Source: Chaetoceros tenuissimus (Eukaryota; Bacillariophyta; Thalassiosirophyceae; Chaetocerotales; Chaetocerotaceae). Taken from it: 64,000 bases of DNA. A model generated the notes under the pieces. That model was not told the DNA's origin, searched no databases, and worked only from the letters and a program-made list of their open reading frames with translations. The position numbers and the translations under genes are program-made. The stretch spans positions 2,170,001-2,234,000 of the forward strand of contig BLLK01000062.1 of assembly GCA_021927905.1 (NCBI GenBank). The letters run 5' to 3'. This document shows positions 20,066 to 32,609 of the stretch, piece by piece. Each line of letters begins with the position of its first letter. Position 1 is the stretch's first letter.

Positions 20066-21070
20066 ATGGATAAAAAGAGACAAAATGCTTGGTCGAAACT
20101 TATTCAGAGGAAAGATGTAGAAATTTCGAGAGAGCTAAGGCAGAAATTTGATCTTTTGGAAGATGTATTTATTATATCTTTCAATCAAGAAGAGGTTACA
20201 AAGACAGTATTTCTGCAACTTCTCCACATGGATCCAAATGAAAGAGGAATATTGGCTGATTATATGCTTACAAGAGATGAGAGAGATTTTATTTTGTCCC
20301 AATGTAAACATTATGACGTTGAATTAACAAACCTACCAATTGCAAATGCAAAATCAAAGTGTCCTAGTTGTCAATTTAAAAAGGATGCATTGTGGACGCA
20401 GAAGATTTGTCACTCCTCCAGTAAGCAGTCTTATGAAAAAGAAGGATCTTTGTCATTCTCTTTCCCTTTGTATTCTTTTGATGTGGATGATTCAGTTCTG
20501 AAGTTCTCAGCAAACGCTTTGAGATATCTCTCTGATACTGATCATCGCACACTTCCAGTAATGGTACGATTGGCCTTGGTCCTTTTACTTGAGGTCTGAC
20601 TTGATTTTTCTTATCAACTTTCATCTACGTAGGACATGTGCACCAAATGTAGAATCGAGGCTCAAAAATTTTTAGTAGCATATTCCAATTCAAGGGAAGT
20701 ATCTGATGGAGAAGATATCGTCAGTCTTTGCAATACTCGTCGACTTGATATATCCAAAGCGAAATGGTTTCAAGAACTTCATCAAGTCCGTCAAAGAGAG
20801 GAGGTATGGGATCTGATTGAAAGAAACCATCACAAAGTTCAGGAGATCCAACGTGTATCAAGATTTAAAGTTATTTGCGAATTGAATGATTTATTCTATT
20901 CTCAAAATACTGAGAAACAAAGACTAATTCAGAAGCAGACTGAAATAGAGGAAAACTTACTCTGTACAAAATATGAAGAGAAATGGGCAAAATTTAGCGA
21001 GACAACCAAGGCATCACGAATTCTAGAACTGAAACATTATAGTCATATACAGAATGAGCGTTTTCTGTAG
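20066..21070 (+). CDS. Coiled-coil protein with two CxxC pairs, unknown function
   Basis: Two exons, 20066-20563 and 20633-21070, join in phase 0 to give 311 residues. The protein is hydrophilic and largely helical. CPSC lies near residue 96, and CTKC lies just past the exon junction near 169. Together these four Cys could bind one zinc ion, but they are about 70 residues apart. The C-terminal 120 residues are Glu/Lys/Gln rich and look like a coiled coil. No signal peptide or membrane segment was seen. I did not recognise a family. The intron interrupts just before the second CxxC. Confidence 0.6.
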
Positions 21071-21106
21071 TACGACGCCTTTAACTATTTTAAATGTCAC
21101 TATTTT

Positions 21107-23719
21107 TTAACATCTAATTGCATCGAGTAGGTCATACACAGTTGGAATCAGTGTGTCGTTCTTCTTCTTCTGCAGATCCAGAAAAGCTTTGGATGCAGCG
21201 TCTCTAGATCCTCTTTGTCCCGGGATAGAAGAGCAAGTATGCGCTGTCAAATAATAAATCTCTTGCAAAAGGTTCACGTCATTTATCTGTTCGATCAAGG
21301 AAGTCGCTTTCTGTAAGTCCGAAAAAGCATGTTTTCGCAAGCTCAACTTAAGATCGTCATCTTCATTTGTTTCCAAATCTTTCAGTTCTGATAGTGTACA
21401 CTTGGCAAGTGTCAACCATGCTTGGCCCTGATATAAAATATGACCATGTTCAAGTAGTACTGGTAAAGCAGCTTTGATGATTGATCTTGCCTTCTTGAAA
21501 TCTCCCATTTCTAGAAAAACTTTCGCAAGAAGGCTAAGTGCAGATGCATGTATGGAATCTATGGAGTGCTCTTCCGAAAAGGATAAGCAATCGAGAAGAC
21601 TCGGCAATGCAATCGTAGGATCGTCTTTTGATGTCTCTATTTTCATGAAAGCAAGGTTGAGCAAGAAGTGACATTTTAGATAGTGCAAACAATGTTTTTC
21701 ACAAAGAGGCAAGATGCTAGAAATTATTAGGCCTTCAGCTTCATGGAACTTTTCCTTTTTATGTAGCAGGAGACAGCAGAGCCCCATGGCACGAACAGTC
21801 GCTTTCGGTCCATCTCTTGCAAGAGAGAGGCTATTCAAAAGGTTTACAAATCCTTCTGCTTCGTGTAGGCTGTTTGATCGTATCGATGATTCAATACAAA
21901 TTTCTAATACTGCTCGATTCCAGTGTATACTGTTTGCTTTTGCCGACTTTGCTTGTGCACGCTTTATCTTGTCAATAGCTTTGGAGTAAAGATTCGGACA
22001 TTTAGACTTTCTTGTCTTTTTCGGTTCTCCTCTTTTCTTCTTCAGACTTTCCAATCGAGCACACATATCATCGTCACTCAAAGCAATATCATCATCATTC
22101 AATGTCGTTTCTAATATACCAGTGCCAAATAGAACTGAAGAACAAATCTCGGACGCAAAATTTGCCTCGTCTTCCGAAGACAACTGCATGTCATAACAAT
22201 GTAGTGCAACTTTGCTCGTAGCTGATGCCATCTTGGACCTTCCAATCGAATGCCATAAATTCGACCCAATAAGTTTCTGTTTTGCAAACACTTGGGAGGT
22301 GCCGCCATCTCGATATATATTAGGAAGGCTTGTGGGGATATCATTCGAGTAAACCGTGCCACCGATTGTATTTACAACATTAGATCTAGAAGAGGAAGCG
22401 TTTGCAAGGCTATCCCAGGTCTCAGACGGGTCGAACGCTGCTGTCATATTGTCATTTTCTAGAGGATCAGAATGATTGGTAGTGACTTCAGAAGAAAGTT
22501 GACGATTTGCTTGAAGTAAGGCATTACCAGACACAAGTGAGCTAATATTTAGACGACCTCCTCTCGCAGCAGCTCGTTCTAAAGCTTTGATTTGTTCCCT
22601 TGCTGCCGAGTCCATGGAAGCTGTAGTAGCATTCAGCCAACCAAGTGCATATGCCAAGCAAGCGTCGTCGCCACTTTGTTGAGCTACTTTGATTGCCTCT
22701 TGGCTGGCAATCTTGGACATTTCATGAAATCCAAGTTTATGAAATAGAGCCGCGAGTACCACTGAAACATATGCAACAACATTAGCCTTGCGCTTATTTC
22801 TACCGTCACTAGCTCCGTCTGTCCCGCTTTGATTGGAATTTGGATTGTTATTGTTTGTGTTGTTATCACCATTACCCTCTTCGGGTAGCACAGGCATTGC
22901 TAATCTTTGTCTACGGTCTTCAATCATGGCGTAATCAAAGTATCTATGAAAGTGCTCAAGTGCACCTACAACTTCTCCATTATTGGCACAATTAAGAAAC
23001 CTCAAGAAATGTACAAGAGTCAATTCAGGGTTCTCCCGCAAAACATCTTGTAATTGTGACTCCAACTCCTGAAAGTTATACGAGTCTATTTCTTCATCTA
23101 ATTGTCGACACTGATTCAGCATTACTTTCGATATTTGATTTGAATCCAATGGCCAATTGGAAGAACTTTGTTGTTCATTATCAGAAGCAAATGACGATAT
23201 ATTACTTGCAGAATCCCAATTTTCAGCATTATCGACAAAGTCCACACATGACTCCCAGAAGCGCCCTACACTGTCAAAACCCAATCGTTCGAATCCCAAA
23301 CATCTTTTGCGTACATATATTCCATGCGCACTTTCGCCGTCAATTACTCGTTTTCCAACTTGATCATTTAAAGCAGAAAATAGATCCATAAGAGCATCAA
23401 TGGAAGATACACTATGTTGCAAATCTTGTAGGAGGAAAGCAGCAGATTTCTTGAATTTGAAATCACCACCAGCTACAATACAAAGTAATTTTGATAGAGA
23501 CATGGTTTCAATTGCATTATTTATCCCCCCAACGTCATTTGAGTCTCCTGTTACAGCATCTACAGTGCCATCGTTGAAAATTAATTGCTTGATAACTAGG
23601 GAAAGATGATCGCCAATGCCCTCATCTTTGCTGCACGTATATATTTGCGAAGAGGGAACTGAATACAGAGCTATCAATGTACAGATCCCAATTGAGACGG
23701 GAGTTGGACGGGACGCCAT
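21107..23719 (-). CDS. ANAPC5: Anaphase-promoting complex subunit 5
   Basis: A single exon of 870 residues. The strongest family resemblance is at about residues 230-370. There a LVHFLRFLNCANNGEVVGALEHFHRYFDYAM segment, then AALFHKLGFHEMSKIASQEAIKVAQQSGDDACLAYALGWL, parallels the APC5 signature (…LNCLRHNDY…ALDSLHRYFDYS… and …AEAAIQEAIRIAQE…DHVCLQHCLSWL). The C-terminal half (about 580-860) is made of TPR-like helical pairs. APC5 is a scaffold subunit of the APC/C ubiquitin ligase that drives exit from mitosis. A Ser/Asn-rich insert and an Asn run occur near residue 285. It overlaps no neighbour and ends 37 bp from the stop of the plus-strand coiled-coil gene. APC4 or another TPR protein is less likely. 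Confidence 0.82.
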   Translation of the reverse strand: MASRPTPVSIGICTLIALYSVPSSQIYTCSKDEGIGDHLSLVIKQLIFNDGTVDAVTGDSNDVGGINNAIETMSLSKLLCIVAGGDFKFKKSAAFLLQDLQHSVSSIDALMDLFSALNDQVGKRVIDGESAHGIYVRKRCLGFERLGFDSVGRFWESCVDFVDNAENWDSASNISSFASDNEQQSSSNWPLDSNQISKVMLNQCRQLDEEIDSYNFQELESQLQDVLRENPELTLVHFLRFLNCANNGEVVGALEHFHRYFDYAMIEDRRQRLAMPVLPEEGNGDNNTNNNNPNSNQSGTDGASDGRNKRKANVVAYVSVVLAALFHKLGFHEMSKIASQEAIKVAQQSGDDACLAYALGWLNATTASMDSAAREQIKALERAAARGGRLNISSLVSGNALLQANRQLSSEVTTNHSDPLENDNMTAAFDPSETWDSLANASSSRSNVVNTIGGTVYSNDIPTSLPNIYRDGGTSQVFAKQKLIGSNLWHSIGRSKMASATSKVALHCYDMQLSSEDEANFASEICSSVLFGTGILETTLNDDDIALSDDDMCARLESLKKKRGEPKKTRKSKCPNLYSKAIDKIKRAQAKSAKANSIHWNRAVLEICIESSIRSNSLHEAEGFVNLLNSLSLARDGPKATVRAMGLCCLLLHKKEKFHEAEGLIISSILPLCEKHCLHYLKCHFLLNLAFMKIETSKDDPTIALPSLLDCLSFSEEHSIDSIHASALSLLAKVFLEMGDFKKARSIIKAALPVLLEHGHILYQGQAWLTLAKCTLSELKDLETNEDDDLKLSLRKHAFSDLQKATSLIEQINDVNLLQEIYYLTAHTCSSIPGQRGSRDAASKAFLDLQKKKNDTLIPTVYDLLDAIRC

Positions 23720-24117
23720 TTGTTGCTACTTTTATATTTGGATATACCTTAATTAAAACATACAATATGATGATGTTGGATAGCACCAGCAGATATAAGT
23801 ATAGCCGTCGTGCCGTCGTAAAAACTGCAGTCAAGTCATCATGGTAAGTCATTGGTAAATTCAAAATCTATCCTTCTTTTCTTCCCTTTTCTTTTCCTTC
23901 AAATAGTTTCAATAATTTAGCTATTGACATGAATTTAAATTTCACAGTGAATTCATTTCATTCTGTCTCTCTTTTTAATCACGATCTATGTGCCTGGATC
24001 TCTCTCTCTCATAAAATTTTTCCACGCTGATGAGAAAATACCATTCACACGCCCAGCATTCATCGTGGTCAAAGTTGTTTTCATAAAATCTAAATTCAAA
24101 GAGAAATATCATGACAG
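23720..24117. other. intergenic or undetected first exon of the EGF-like gene
   Basis: The EGF-like gene downstream has no start codon in frame, so its signal-peptide exon should lie here or further left. An ATG followed directly by GTAAGT at 23841 is one possibility, but it would supply no signal peptide. No gene could be confirmed. Confidence 0.4.
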
Positions 24118-24937
24118 ATTCTGATTCAAGAGAATTGTGCACTCTGCAATGGTGGATTCTGCGCATTGTATCCTTTCCAATCAAATGGAAGTACATCACC
24201 TGTAGATGGAACACTCAGAACTTTCTGCGTGTGTCCATTAGGATACACTGGAATCACATGCTCTGAAAAGACAGATGAGTTAGAGAAATGCCATCATGTT
24301 GATGGTACACATGTTTGTCGTCATGGAGGAACTTGCACCAAGGTGAATAATTTCAAGACGCAAGATGTAGATTGGGTTTGCGATTGCGAAGTTGCAGATC
24401 GTGTGAGTAGTTTTGCCGGTGCAATGTGTAGGAATCCTGCCACTGAGTATTGTCCAAACTCAAATGCTTTCTGTACCAATGGCGGAACTTGTGTCAAGAA
24501 TCTTGTTGGAAAAAAGTTTGCTGATATGTAAGTCTTTCGTGAATTTCTTACCTCTATTTCTTACATCCGAACTCATGTATCCATGTGAATGATGACATAG
24601 GACCGAAGATTGTATCTGTCCAACTGAATATACTGGGCCACATTGCGAATTTTTAAAAGTGTTGGTGGAGAAAAATCAAATTCATATTGATGGAGACGCA
24701 TTGGATGAGAATAATGGTACAAGCAGCAAACACAGTAGTACTGGGGCATTTATTTCTGCACTATTCGTCTTGGTTACTCTTGTGAGTGTTGGCATTTGGT
24801 GGAAAAGACGTAAAAGCACTGTCGAGAGATCATCACGTGGTTACTCCTATGCAGCACCTGAATTCATTCATGATTATGGAGAAGAAGCTGATTTTGAAGA
24901 TGATGAATATGTTATGCAAGAGGTTTCCTTGACTTAA
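24118..24937 (+). CDS. EGF-like repeat type I membrane protein (5' end not found)
   Basis: Two exons are clear: one from a probable acceptor at 24117 to 24527, and 24601-24937. They join across an interrupted codon (GAT-AT|G). The visible 249 residues begin inside an EGF-like motif (ENCALCNGGFCALYP…CVCPLGYTGITCSE). Two more follow (CHHVDGTHVCRHGGTC…VCDCE and CPNSNAFCTNGGTC…DCICPTEYTGPHCEF). A Ser/Asn-rich spacer leads to one transmembrane helix (GAFISALFVLVTLVSVGIWW), a basic stop-transfer segment and an acidic cytosolic tail of about 45 residues. Cell-surface adhesion or sensing is a typical role for this layout but is inferred. The signal peptide must be in an upstream exon that I could not place. 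Confidence 0.75.
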
Positions 24938-25304
24938 TTATTGAGGCTTTTCCTGTGATACTGATGTTTTCCAATGACATCCATACCTACTTATTTAGCT
25001 GTACTTTAGTAATAATTTGTAAAAACACCAACTTACCATCTAGAAGAAGCATTCGTACGTACTTGTTGTACTAAATATCAAAAAAGGCGCGTAAAATGCC
25101 CGCGCATTATCATGGCTCAAGAGAGGAGCAATAATGAAGCAGCTTGCTTTACCATGAAACATACTCGTAATACCAAAAGATATATGCTTTTCTCCTAATC
25201 TGCAAAGTGGAATCACTCATACAAAGTTTTAAATAATTGAAGTTCGTAGAGTCGAAAGAAACACTGAGCTTCAACTTACTTCTTTCTAGTTTCGAAATAG
25301 CAAG
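24938..25304. other. intergenic
   Basis: 367 bp, AT-rich, with no gene or repeat that I can support. It carries the 3' region of the EGF-like gene and probably the promoter of the WD40/bromodomain gene. Confidence 0.5.
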
Positions 25305-28300
25305 ATGGAAAGCTCAAGTGGTGGAGAAGGTAACAATGCCAAATCAGCTTTACCATTTCTTGTTACCCAGTGGCTATCTGAATTTAGCAGTAATACAAAT
25401 GACACCGGATCAAATCAGGATGAAGATACAAGAAAAAAGGAGGAAATTCTCATGCGCATTAGAAGTGCTACAAATGAGCTTGCTGTAGCATTTACAGATT
25501 TGGGTGCATTTGGAGTAACTCTCTCAGTAAGTAAAATATTTTCATTTGCTTTCTGTCATTTCACACATCATGGACTAAGAATACTTTCTAGACACCAATT
25601 GGAGAAAGTAAAGTCGACGACACCCAAGAAATTGAAGGAATGCCATTGAAGAATGCCAACTACTCAGATTTATCCAGAAGATACGGTGATAATTCTAATA
25701 AGCTCGAATCTTTAGTAACATCTAGCATTGAGGCAACAACGGCAGTGATGAATAATGTCAATCGTGGTCATAGTTCCATTTTGGAGAAGATATGTGAGCA
25801 ACAAAAGTATACGAATAATGATAATCATCGTGATGGAGAAGAAAATATCAGATGTGATAAAGGGGTTTACATTCCATTTCCGATGCATCAACCTGTGTTG
25901 CTCGAGTCATCGAAGGATGAAAATGACAATTCAATAATTGATATGAATCAAGAAGAAAAGACAAGTGAAATTCCAATATCTAGAAAGGCAGAGTTAGTCT
26001 TGACTTCTGATAGAAAGAAAATAGAATATCTTGCATCTCAAGCTTCTAAAAGATATCTGACAATCCTTGCTAAATTTCAGAAAGAAGAATCGACATGTAG
26101 AAGACTGTCAAAGTCCATGGCATATCAACACAGAATGCAGAAAAGGCTAGATACAAAAATCAATGACTTACTGTCATCTAGTTGTGCATCTTCAAATAAT
26201 GAAATCAATGATAATACAGAGCAAAGGTCGAAATCTGATAATTTAACTCAAGAAAAGCTAGAAAATGAGAGAGTCATTGCTCAATTAAAGAGGAAGTTAG
26301 AGAGTATCAATCAAAGTCATATATCTACTTCTAAAGAGTTGAGCATGGCAAAAAATGTGCTGGGTACAGTCTGGAATCAATGCAAGACTACATCAAAATC
26401 TTTTACGGATCCAATAAATAGTACAACACGCGGATTTCATAGTAATTGGGATGTGTACGGTTGTAAAACGGACTCTTTGATAAATCGTGTAGTGGGAAGA
26501 GAGTATGGTTTCGATATGAGTCGGAGAAGAAATGTATTGCGTCGTAAGAAAGTTACCTTCCATTCAATAGACGCTCCAATGGAAAGTAGCAAGAGCTTAT
26601 TCTTCAATAGATTGTCCCATGTTGTTACAATCAACTCTCATCTATACTGTCCAGTATATTGTTTGAAATTTGATCGCACCGGCCGATACTTTATAACTGG
26701 GGCAGATGATTGCCTAGTTAAGGTCTTTCGTATCGGAACGTCAATGAAACCAAATTCTACACATCAACAACGATATCATTCTATCAATAAGGAATTTTCT
26801 TCCCGCCGGGGTGCTATATTAGTATGTACTTTACGTGGACATGCAGGCGTAATTACAGATATTGATGTGAGCTTTGATAATAGTCTTCTTGCCACAGCTT
26901 CTGAAGATGGTGATGTAAGAGTTTGGAGTCTGAGTGATGGTTGTCCTGTTGCAATTTTAAGAGGTCATGAAGAAGGTGCAAATATGGTAAGATCAATAAT
27001 GTCGACATGCTAGTTTGTCTTTCTTTGATTCACACGTTTTCTTTCAAAGGTATCATGGTCGCAGTTGACACCCTTCGAATTGACCACTATCGCTGGGGAT
27101 GGCCTTGCACGAGTTTGGGATATTAGAAAAGCAGCGTTGAAAAGGTGTAAACAAATAAGGTCCCGTCGAGATTATTCTTCAAAATTACATTCAAACAATA
27201 GAAATGAAGAAACAAGCACAGAATGCGGACTGAACATAGACGGTGATCAAGCACTAGTTCCATCTAACAACGTGATTAGTGAGGAAGAAAGAAGGGCAAA
27301 CATGGAACAGAATAATGGCATTTTTGTCCCTCCGCTTCCAGCTGGTGCTGAATTTGGCATAGGAGCAGATGTGAACAATGCCTCATCTTCAGGTACATTT
27401 GTCGCCAATAGTGAAATTGATGAAGGGGTCACGCTTCTTTCGAGGCTTCAACATGGAGATCTACCTGACGATCAAATGCAAGGAGCGGGTACTCGTGCGC
27501 GTAGAAAGAAGGTGAAGGTAATTTGTCTTGCTAGATGCCCTTTGGGTGGACATTTTGCTACAGGTTCCGATGATGGTATTGGTAGAATATGGTATGATGG
27601 CGCAAATGATGTTATTGAAACATTGGATAAGCAGAATAATGGCAAAGTTGGGTGTCATATCGAAGATAACACAATGTCTACATCTATGCAAAGAACTCGT
27701 TCCAGTTCAAGAGGAGTCTCAAATGGTGCGTGGAAGTAGTGTCTATTGACTTTGCTTTTTGTATTTTTCCTAATTAATTATTTTCGCCCTTAGCTCCAAC
27801 GACGGCACCTTTACTTGCTCAATTACATGGTCATCACAATGAAATTACAGACATCAAATACTCCCATCAAGGTGACAGATTACTAACTGCAAGTCAACAA
27901 GACGGAGTGGTTCGAATTTGGTCGTGGGGCAGTGATGGAAATGGTGTCGATGGTACGCAAAAGTTTGATCAAATCCGCCAAGTCTTTATTCGAATGGAAG
28001 CACCAAGTTATATTCGAAAAAATGCTCATGGTAATAATCAAATTGCATCTGGAAATAGAAGACGAGGTGGTAATACATCTCCATCTTGTATAATATGTTG
28101 TGACGTTGCCAATTGGTCAAGTGATGATTCAAAAGTAATCACATCACAGACATGTATTGCAAAGATCGGAGATGTAAATATTATTGAAGGGTCTCATGTG
28201 ATTTACATATGGGACAGTAGAACCGGTGAATGCCTTCTCGGATTACCCCAGGCACACCAGGGTCCATGCCCTGTTCTTTTCACGCATCCTAGCGATTCCT

Positions 28301-31300
28301 CGATTCTTGTTTCTGCAGCTTATGATGGTCATGCAAAAGTATGGAATATTGAAAGTGGCAAATGTCTTTTTGATCACCACAATCTTCATAATCATGGTGC
28401 TCTCGAAAATTTATCTGATAAGGGGAAATCGTGCAGGTACATAGATGGACTATTCAGTAATGATGGCCTACATCTCGTTTTGACTGATGATACTGGTAGA
28501 ATCACAATGTTTGATTCTATTGAGTCTAAGGATGAACGAAAGGATAATGAGAATAGAGCACCTACGTTTATGCAGGAACAGTACTTTGGGAATGATTACT
28601 ATGATCTGTACTACGATGTCAGTGGTTATTGTATTGAAAGAGGGTCAAGACTCCCACCACATCTTGCTCCAGAAGCTGCTAGGTGCATGCACACTGGACA
28701 TCCATATGCAGATCAAATCCAACTGGCCTTTTCCAATTTAGAAGGTCCCATGCCTCTGGATGAAACAGAAGTTTGTCGCATGCGAGATAAAATCCGAGAA
28801 ATGGCTGGAAAAATGAGATGCGCTGATGGTATTCTATCTAGAAATGTGTTCGGAAAGAGACATCTTATTGAAGCCAGATGTAGAGAAACTTCACATATTG
28901 GTGGTCACATGAATTCGGGAATAAATAGTCAAAGTTCTGTCAATGAAAACACTTCGAGTGCATCTTCTAGCAATAGACCGACCCCGCAAAGAACTCGAAA
29001 CAATGGACGAAATATGTCCAGCAATTATCGTTGGATTGGATATGATGAAATGGATAGAGATGATGATGACGATGATCAAGACTCGGATGATGAAGAGTAC
29101 GAAGAAGGGAATACGCTTCGTAGAGGAGTTCGATATGAAGAAGAGAACATGTCAGAAGATGAAATCATAGATGTTGATGATTACCAACCTCGTAATAATA
29201 GAGGCAGAAGAAGAAACAATAACAATTCTTCCCGTTCCCGCAGAAGGCAAAATCGTAATAATTCAAGACGAAGAGCACAACGTGAGGAAGTGATTCCCGC
29301 TGAACCAACACGAACATCTTCTAGAAACACAACGCGTCGCCAAGACAATCAGTATGTGGACTTATCAGATGCAGAGTTTGATGAGGTTCTCAGTGCAAAT
29401 ACACAACCAACTGGTGAATTTATTGATGATTACAATGTGTATGGTCATATTTACAAACTTCCTTCTAATGCAGACGTAAATAGGAAATGGTTGAGTAGAA
29501 TAAATTCGGTTTTAGGTTATACCGGTTGGAAAACCTTTTGCCCGCAAGCTGGTGATAATGTGGTATATATTCCCAGAGCTCACGCTGAATTTCTAAAACA
29601 ATATCCTGTTTGTGAAACAGACTCTGGAGCACCTTGGAAAAAATTTCCTTCAAACGCGTCATGGTCAGTAGTTGAATGTAAAGTCAGCAGTATTCGTTAC
29701 AGATTCCCATATAGTGGATACTTTGGCCCTAAATCGAGGTATGTTGAATATTTTATTTGACAAATACAATTTATCTACAGGATATCTTACAAATCTTGCC
29801 CTACTCTTTCAGGAATCCAATAAAGAGTGTGATTGCGATACTTACACTTGAGGTCACAGGTGTCCCACAGATCAACTACCAGGAAAATCGCATTGTTCCA
29901 TGGTTGGCACCGAACTTCGTACCGAAACCTTCGACTAGATCTAACGATAAAACGTTTGAAGTTGCACTTTTTGAGAGTGGCGAAGCAGACTTTATCATAC
30001 CTTCTGCATTGTTTAAATGGAAAGTCCAATGTCTTGAGAACGTAATAGGCGAGGAAGGAACGTGTTCTGGTATTGAATTGACTGACTATTATGTCAGTGA
30101 AACTGGCCTTGAAGACTCGAAATTTGATCCATTTCCAGGTCAACTTGTGACCACAATTCCAGGTAATGAACGCGGATTTCATTTTCGAGGAAGTGGTTAC
30201 AATGCACTTCAAGTCGAATTTGAAGGGAGTGATCCAAGTCTTGCCAATACATGGGACGTGACTGTCAAAGGTACTGAAGCGGAATGCCCACTTCCTACCT
30301 GCTTGACAGATGAACAGGAAAAAATAGTATTCAGCGTCCTAGACTTCATCGAGTCCGATGAATACTTGAAAAGCCACTTTTCGTTGCCTGTGGATTCAAG
30401 ATATTTTGCTGACTATGATCAGATGATCGAAGTTAAAATGGACCTGTCCATGATACGCCGCAGACTTGAACAGAAATATTATACAAACATTGAAAGTGTT
30501 CTATCTGATGTGAAATTAATCCGGGACAACTGTTTCAAGTACAATAAGTTGGGGTCGGATATTACCACGGAGGCTCAAAAATTATTTGACACATTTAAAG
30601 ATTCCCTCGACGAAAAACTTCTGAACGTAGACCGTGATCCTTGCTCTAGAGAGGAGAGTAAGGAATTCAATGTTGCTTTGAGATCAATCACATTAAGATC
30701 ATCATCGAGGTTGAGACAACAGGATACTCTTGTTAATTTAGGAGGAAGTCTTGTCGATGATAGTGACTTGAATACGAGACAAGATAGAAGATCAACTAGA
30801 AATAACAGATCATCTCGAGCAGCTTCTCTCCGGAATGAAGTTCCGAGAATAAGAATCAACATGAGACGTGCAAATAGGCAACAAGAAGAGTATATTTCTG
30901 AGGAAGATGATGATAGTTCTGTTGATGACATGAGTATTGTTAGTAGCGAAAATGAAGGTGATATTTCAACATTTGATATGTCCACAACAAACTTAAAAGT
31001 CATCGTTGGTGGTGTGCAATTCATCGAGTCTTCTTCTAGTGAAAGTGAAACTGAATTAAAAAATGATTCGTCTAGTCGTAGAAGATCGACAAGGGCGAAG
31101 CGATCATCTTATGCAGAATCTGATTATGAAAGTTCTGACTTCTCAGATGAAGAAAAAGCTGAAGTTATAGCAGTCCAGAAGAAGTCGTCTCGAGATACAA
31201 AAAGTAGAAATGATATGAAACAACCTTCTGCAGTTGGTACAAGACGATCCACTAGAACCAGAGGTGCTATAGCCAAAGAGTCAGAGCAGAATTATGAACA

Positions 31301-32609
31301 CTCTCAAATAGATCTACAATCCGAATCAGATCAAAGTGAAGATGGAAATAGCTCGGACGAATCTGACGCATCAAGTACACTTCAGGTAGAGGCTACAACG
31401 GAATTAAGACGGTCTTCTCGAACAAGAGCCTCTAAAGTAAAGTTTGAGGAGAATCAAGAAGAACCAGAAGAACCTGATCCGGAACCAGAGTACACCGAAA
31501 GGAGGTTGCGAACAACGCGCTCGTCACTGAGGTCGACAAATTTTGACCACAATGGTAGAAGAGCGTCATCTAGGATAGCAAGAAACGAATCTCCTGCCGT
31601 TGAGTCTCTTCAAGCAACATTCAACAGGAGGAGGAGGGCATCTCCAAGACAGTCACGGTATTTCATGGGAGATGATACAAGATCTGAAGTGAACAACACC
31701 TCCGGACTAAATAGGCGCACTAGAACAAATCGCTCTTCCCTCGAAAATCTGCCAAGTTCGTCTCCACCTTCTCCATCAAGATCATCTCCTCGCCGTCAAA
31801 GATCTATCGCTAACTATCACGATTTATCTGATAGTGAAGTGGATATGATTGCTAATGAAGAAGACTATGTGCAGGATACTGACTTTCCTGCACTTCCTAG
31901 GTTAAAAAGAAAGTGCACAAGCACGTCGAGACAAGGTACGTTTTCTTGCTATCACCTCGCTTATGAAGCCCTTTTCAATAACTAAAAATTTCAATATTTC
32001 TACAAATAAAGGTCAATCACCAGCTAGAAAAAAGAGTAAAAAGAAGAAGACAGATGTTAAAATTGTGAACTATCCAACATTAGAAAAATGGCCTGGGTAT
32101 GCTGTTAAGGAGGACATGTTGGAAAAGGTTTGCGAAGAAATAGTAAATAGAGTGGTGAGTGCTTTCTTATTTGTTAAAGCTACAGTTTGTATGTGGTATT
32201 TCGTTTTTCTTACAAAAGGTGCAACTTTTAAACAGGGAATTTACGATACCAATGAAACTTTCCATAGACCGGTGATCGAAACCAATCCTGAGGTTGCAGA
32301 GCGCTACCTCAAAAAGATTGAGCGTCCGATGGACTTGCAAACTATCCGCGACAAATTTTCGTCTTACAGGGTAATCAGTGAACTACAAGAAGATTTAATA
32401 CTCATGTTCAAGAATTGTTATGATTTCAACACAAAGTCTTCTGGCTATAAGCAGTATGCAATGTAAGTATACTTTCCTTTCACTATTGTATGAATTCATT
32501 GGGACTTATACTCACATTTTTCTTCAGAGAGATATGGGGAACTCTTGATACTATTTTTGTGGAGACACTTCAAGATTTGGGTATAACCTTGCCTAGAGGC
32601 TTCGCATAA
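25305..32609 (+). CDS. WD40 / double-bromodomain protein, PHIP/BRWD family
   Basis: Eight exons (25305-25526, 25592-26986, 27050-27725, 27794-29738, 29813-31935, 32012-32154, 32236-32462, 32528-32609) join in frame to give 2270 residues. After a Ser/Asn-rich, coiled-coil-prone N-terminus, WD40 repeats begin near residue 427 (YCLKFDRTGRYFITGADDCLVKVF; LRGHAGVITDIDVSFDNSLLATASEDGDVRVW). They are interrupted by acidic and Arg-rich inserts and continue to about residue 970. A conserved PHIP-type region follows, then bromodomain 1 (about 1585-1660, with …PVDSRYFADYDQMIEVKMDLSMIRRRL…DNCFKYN). A long Ser/Arg/Asp-rich linker comes next, then bromodomain 2 (about 2150-2245, with …IERPMDLQTIRDKF…FKNCYDFN). 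Metazoan members read acetylated or methylated histones and serve as CRL4 receptors. The role here is inferred to be chromatin reading. Confidence 0.9.

Noticed and set aside
23841-23850. ATG directly followed by a GTAAGT donor, as first exon of the EGF-like gene
   Set aside because: It would add only Met and give a surface protein without a signal peptide; no supporting evidence.
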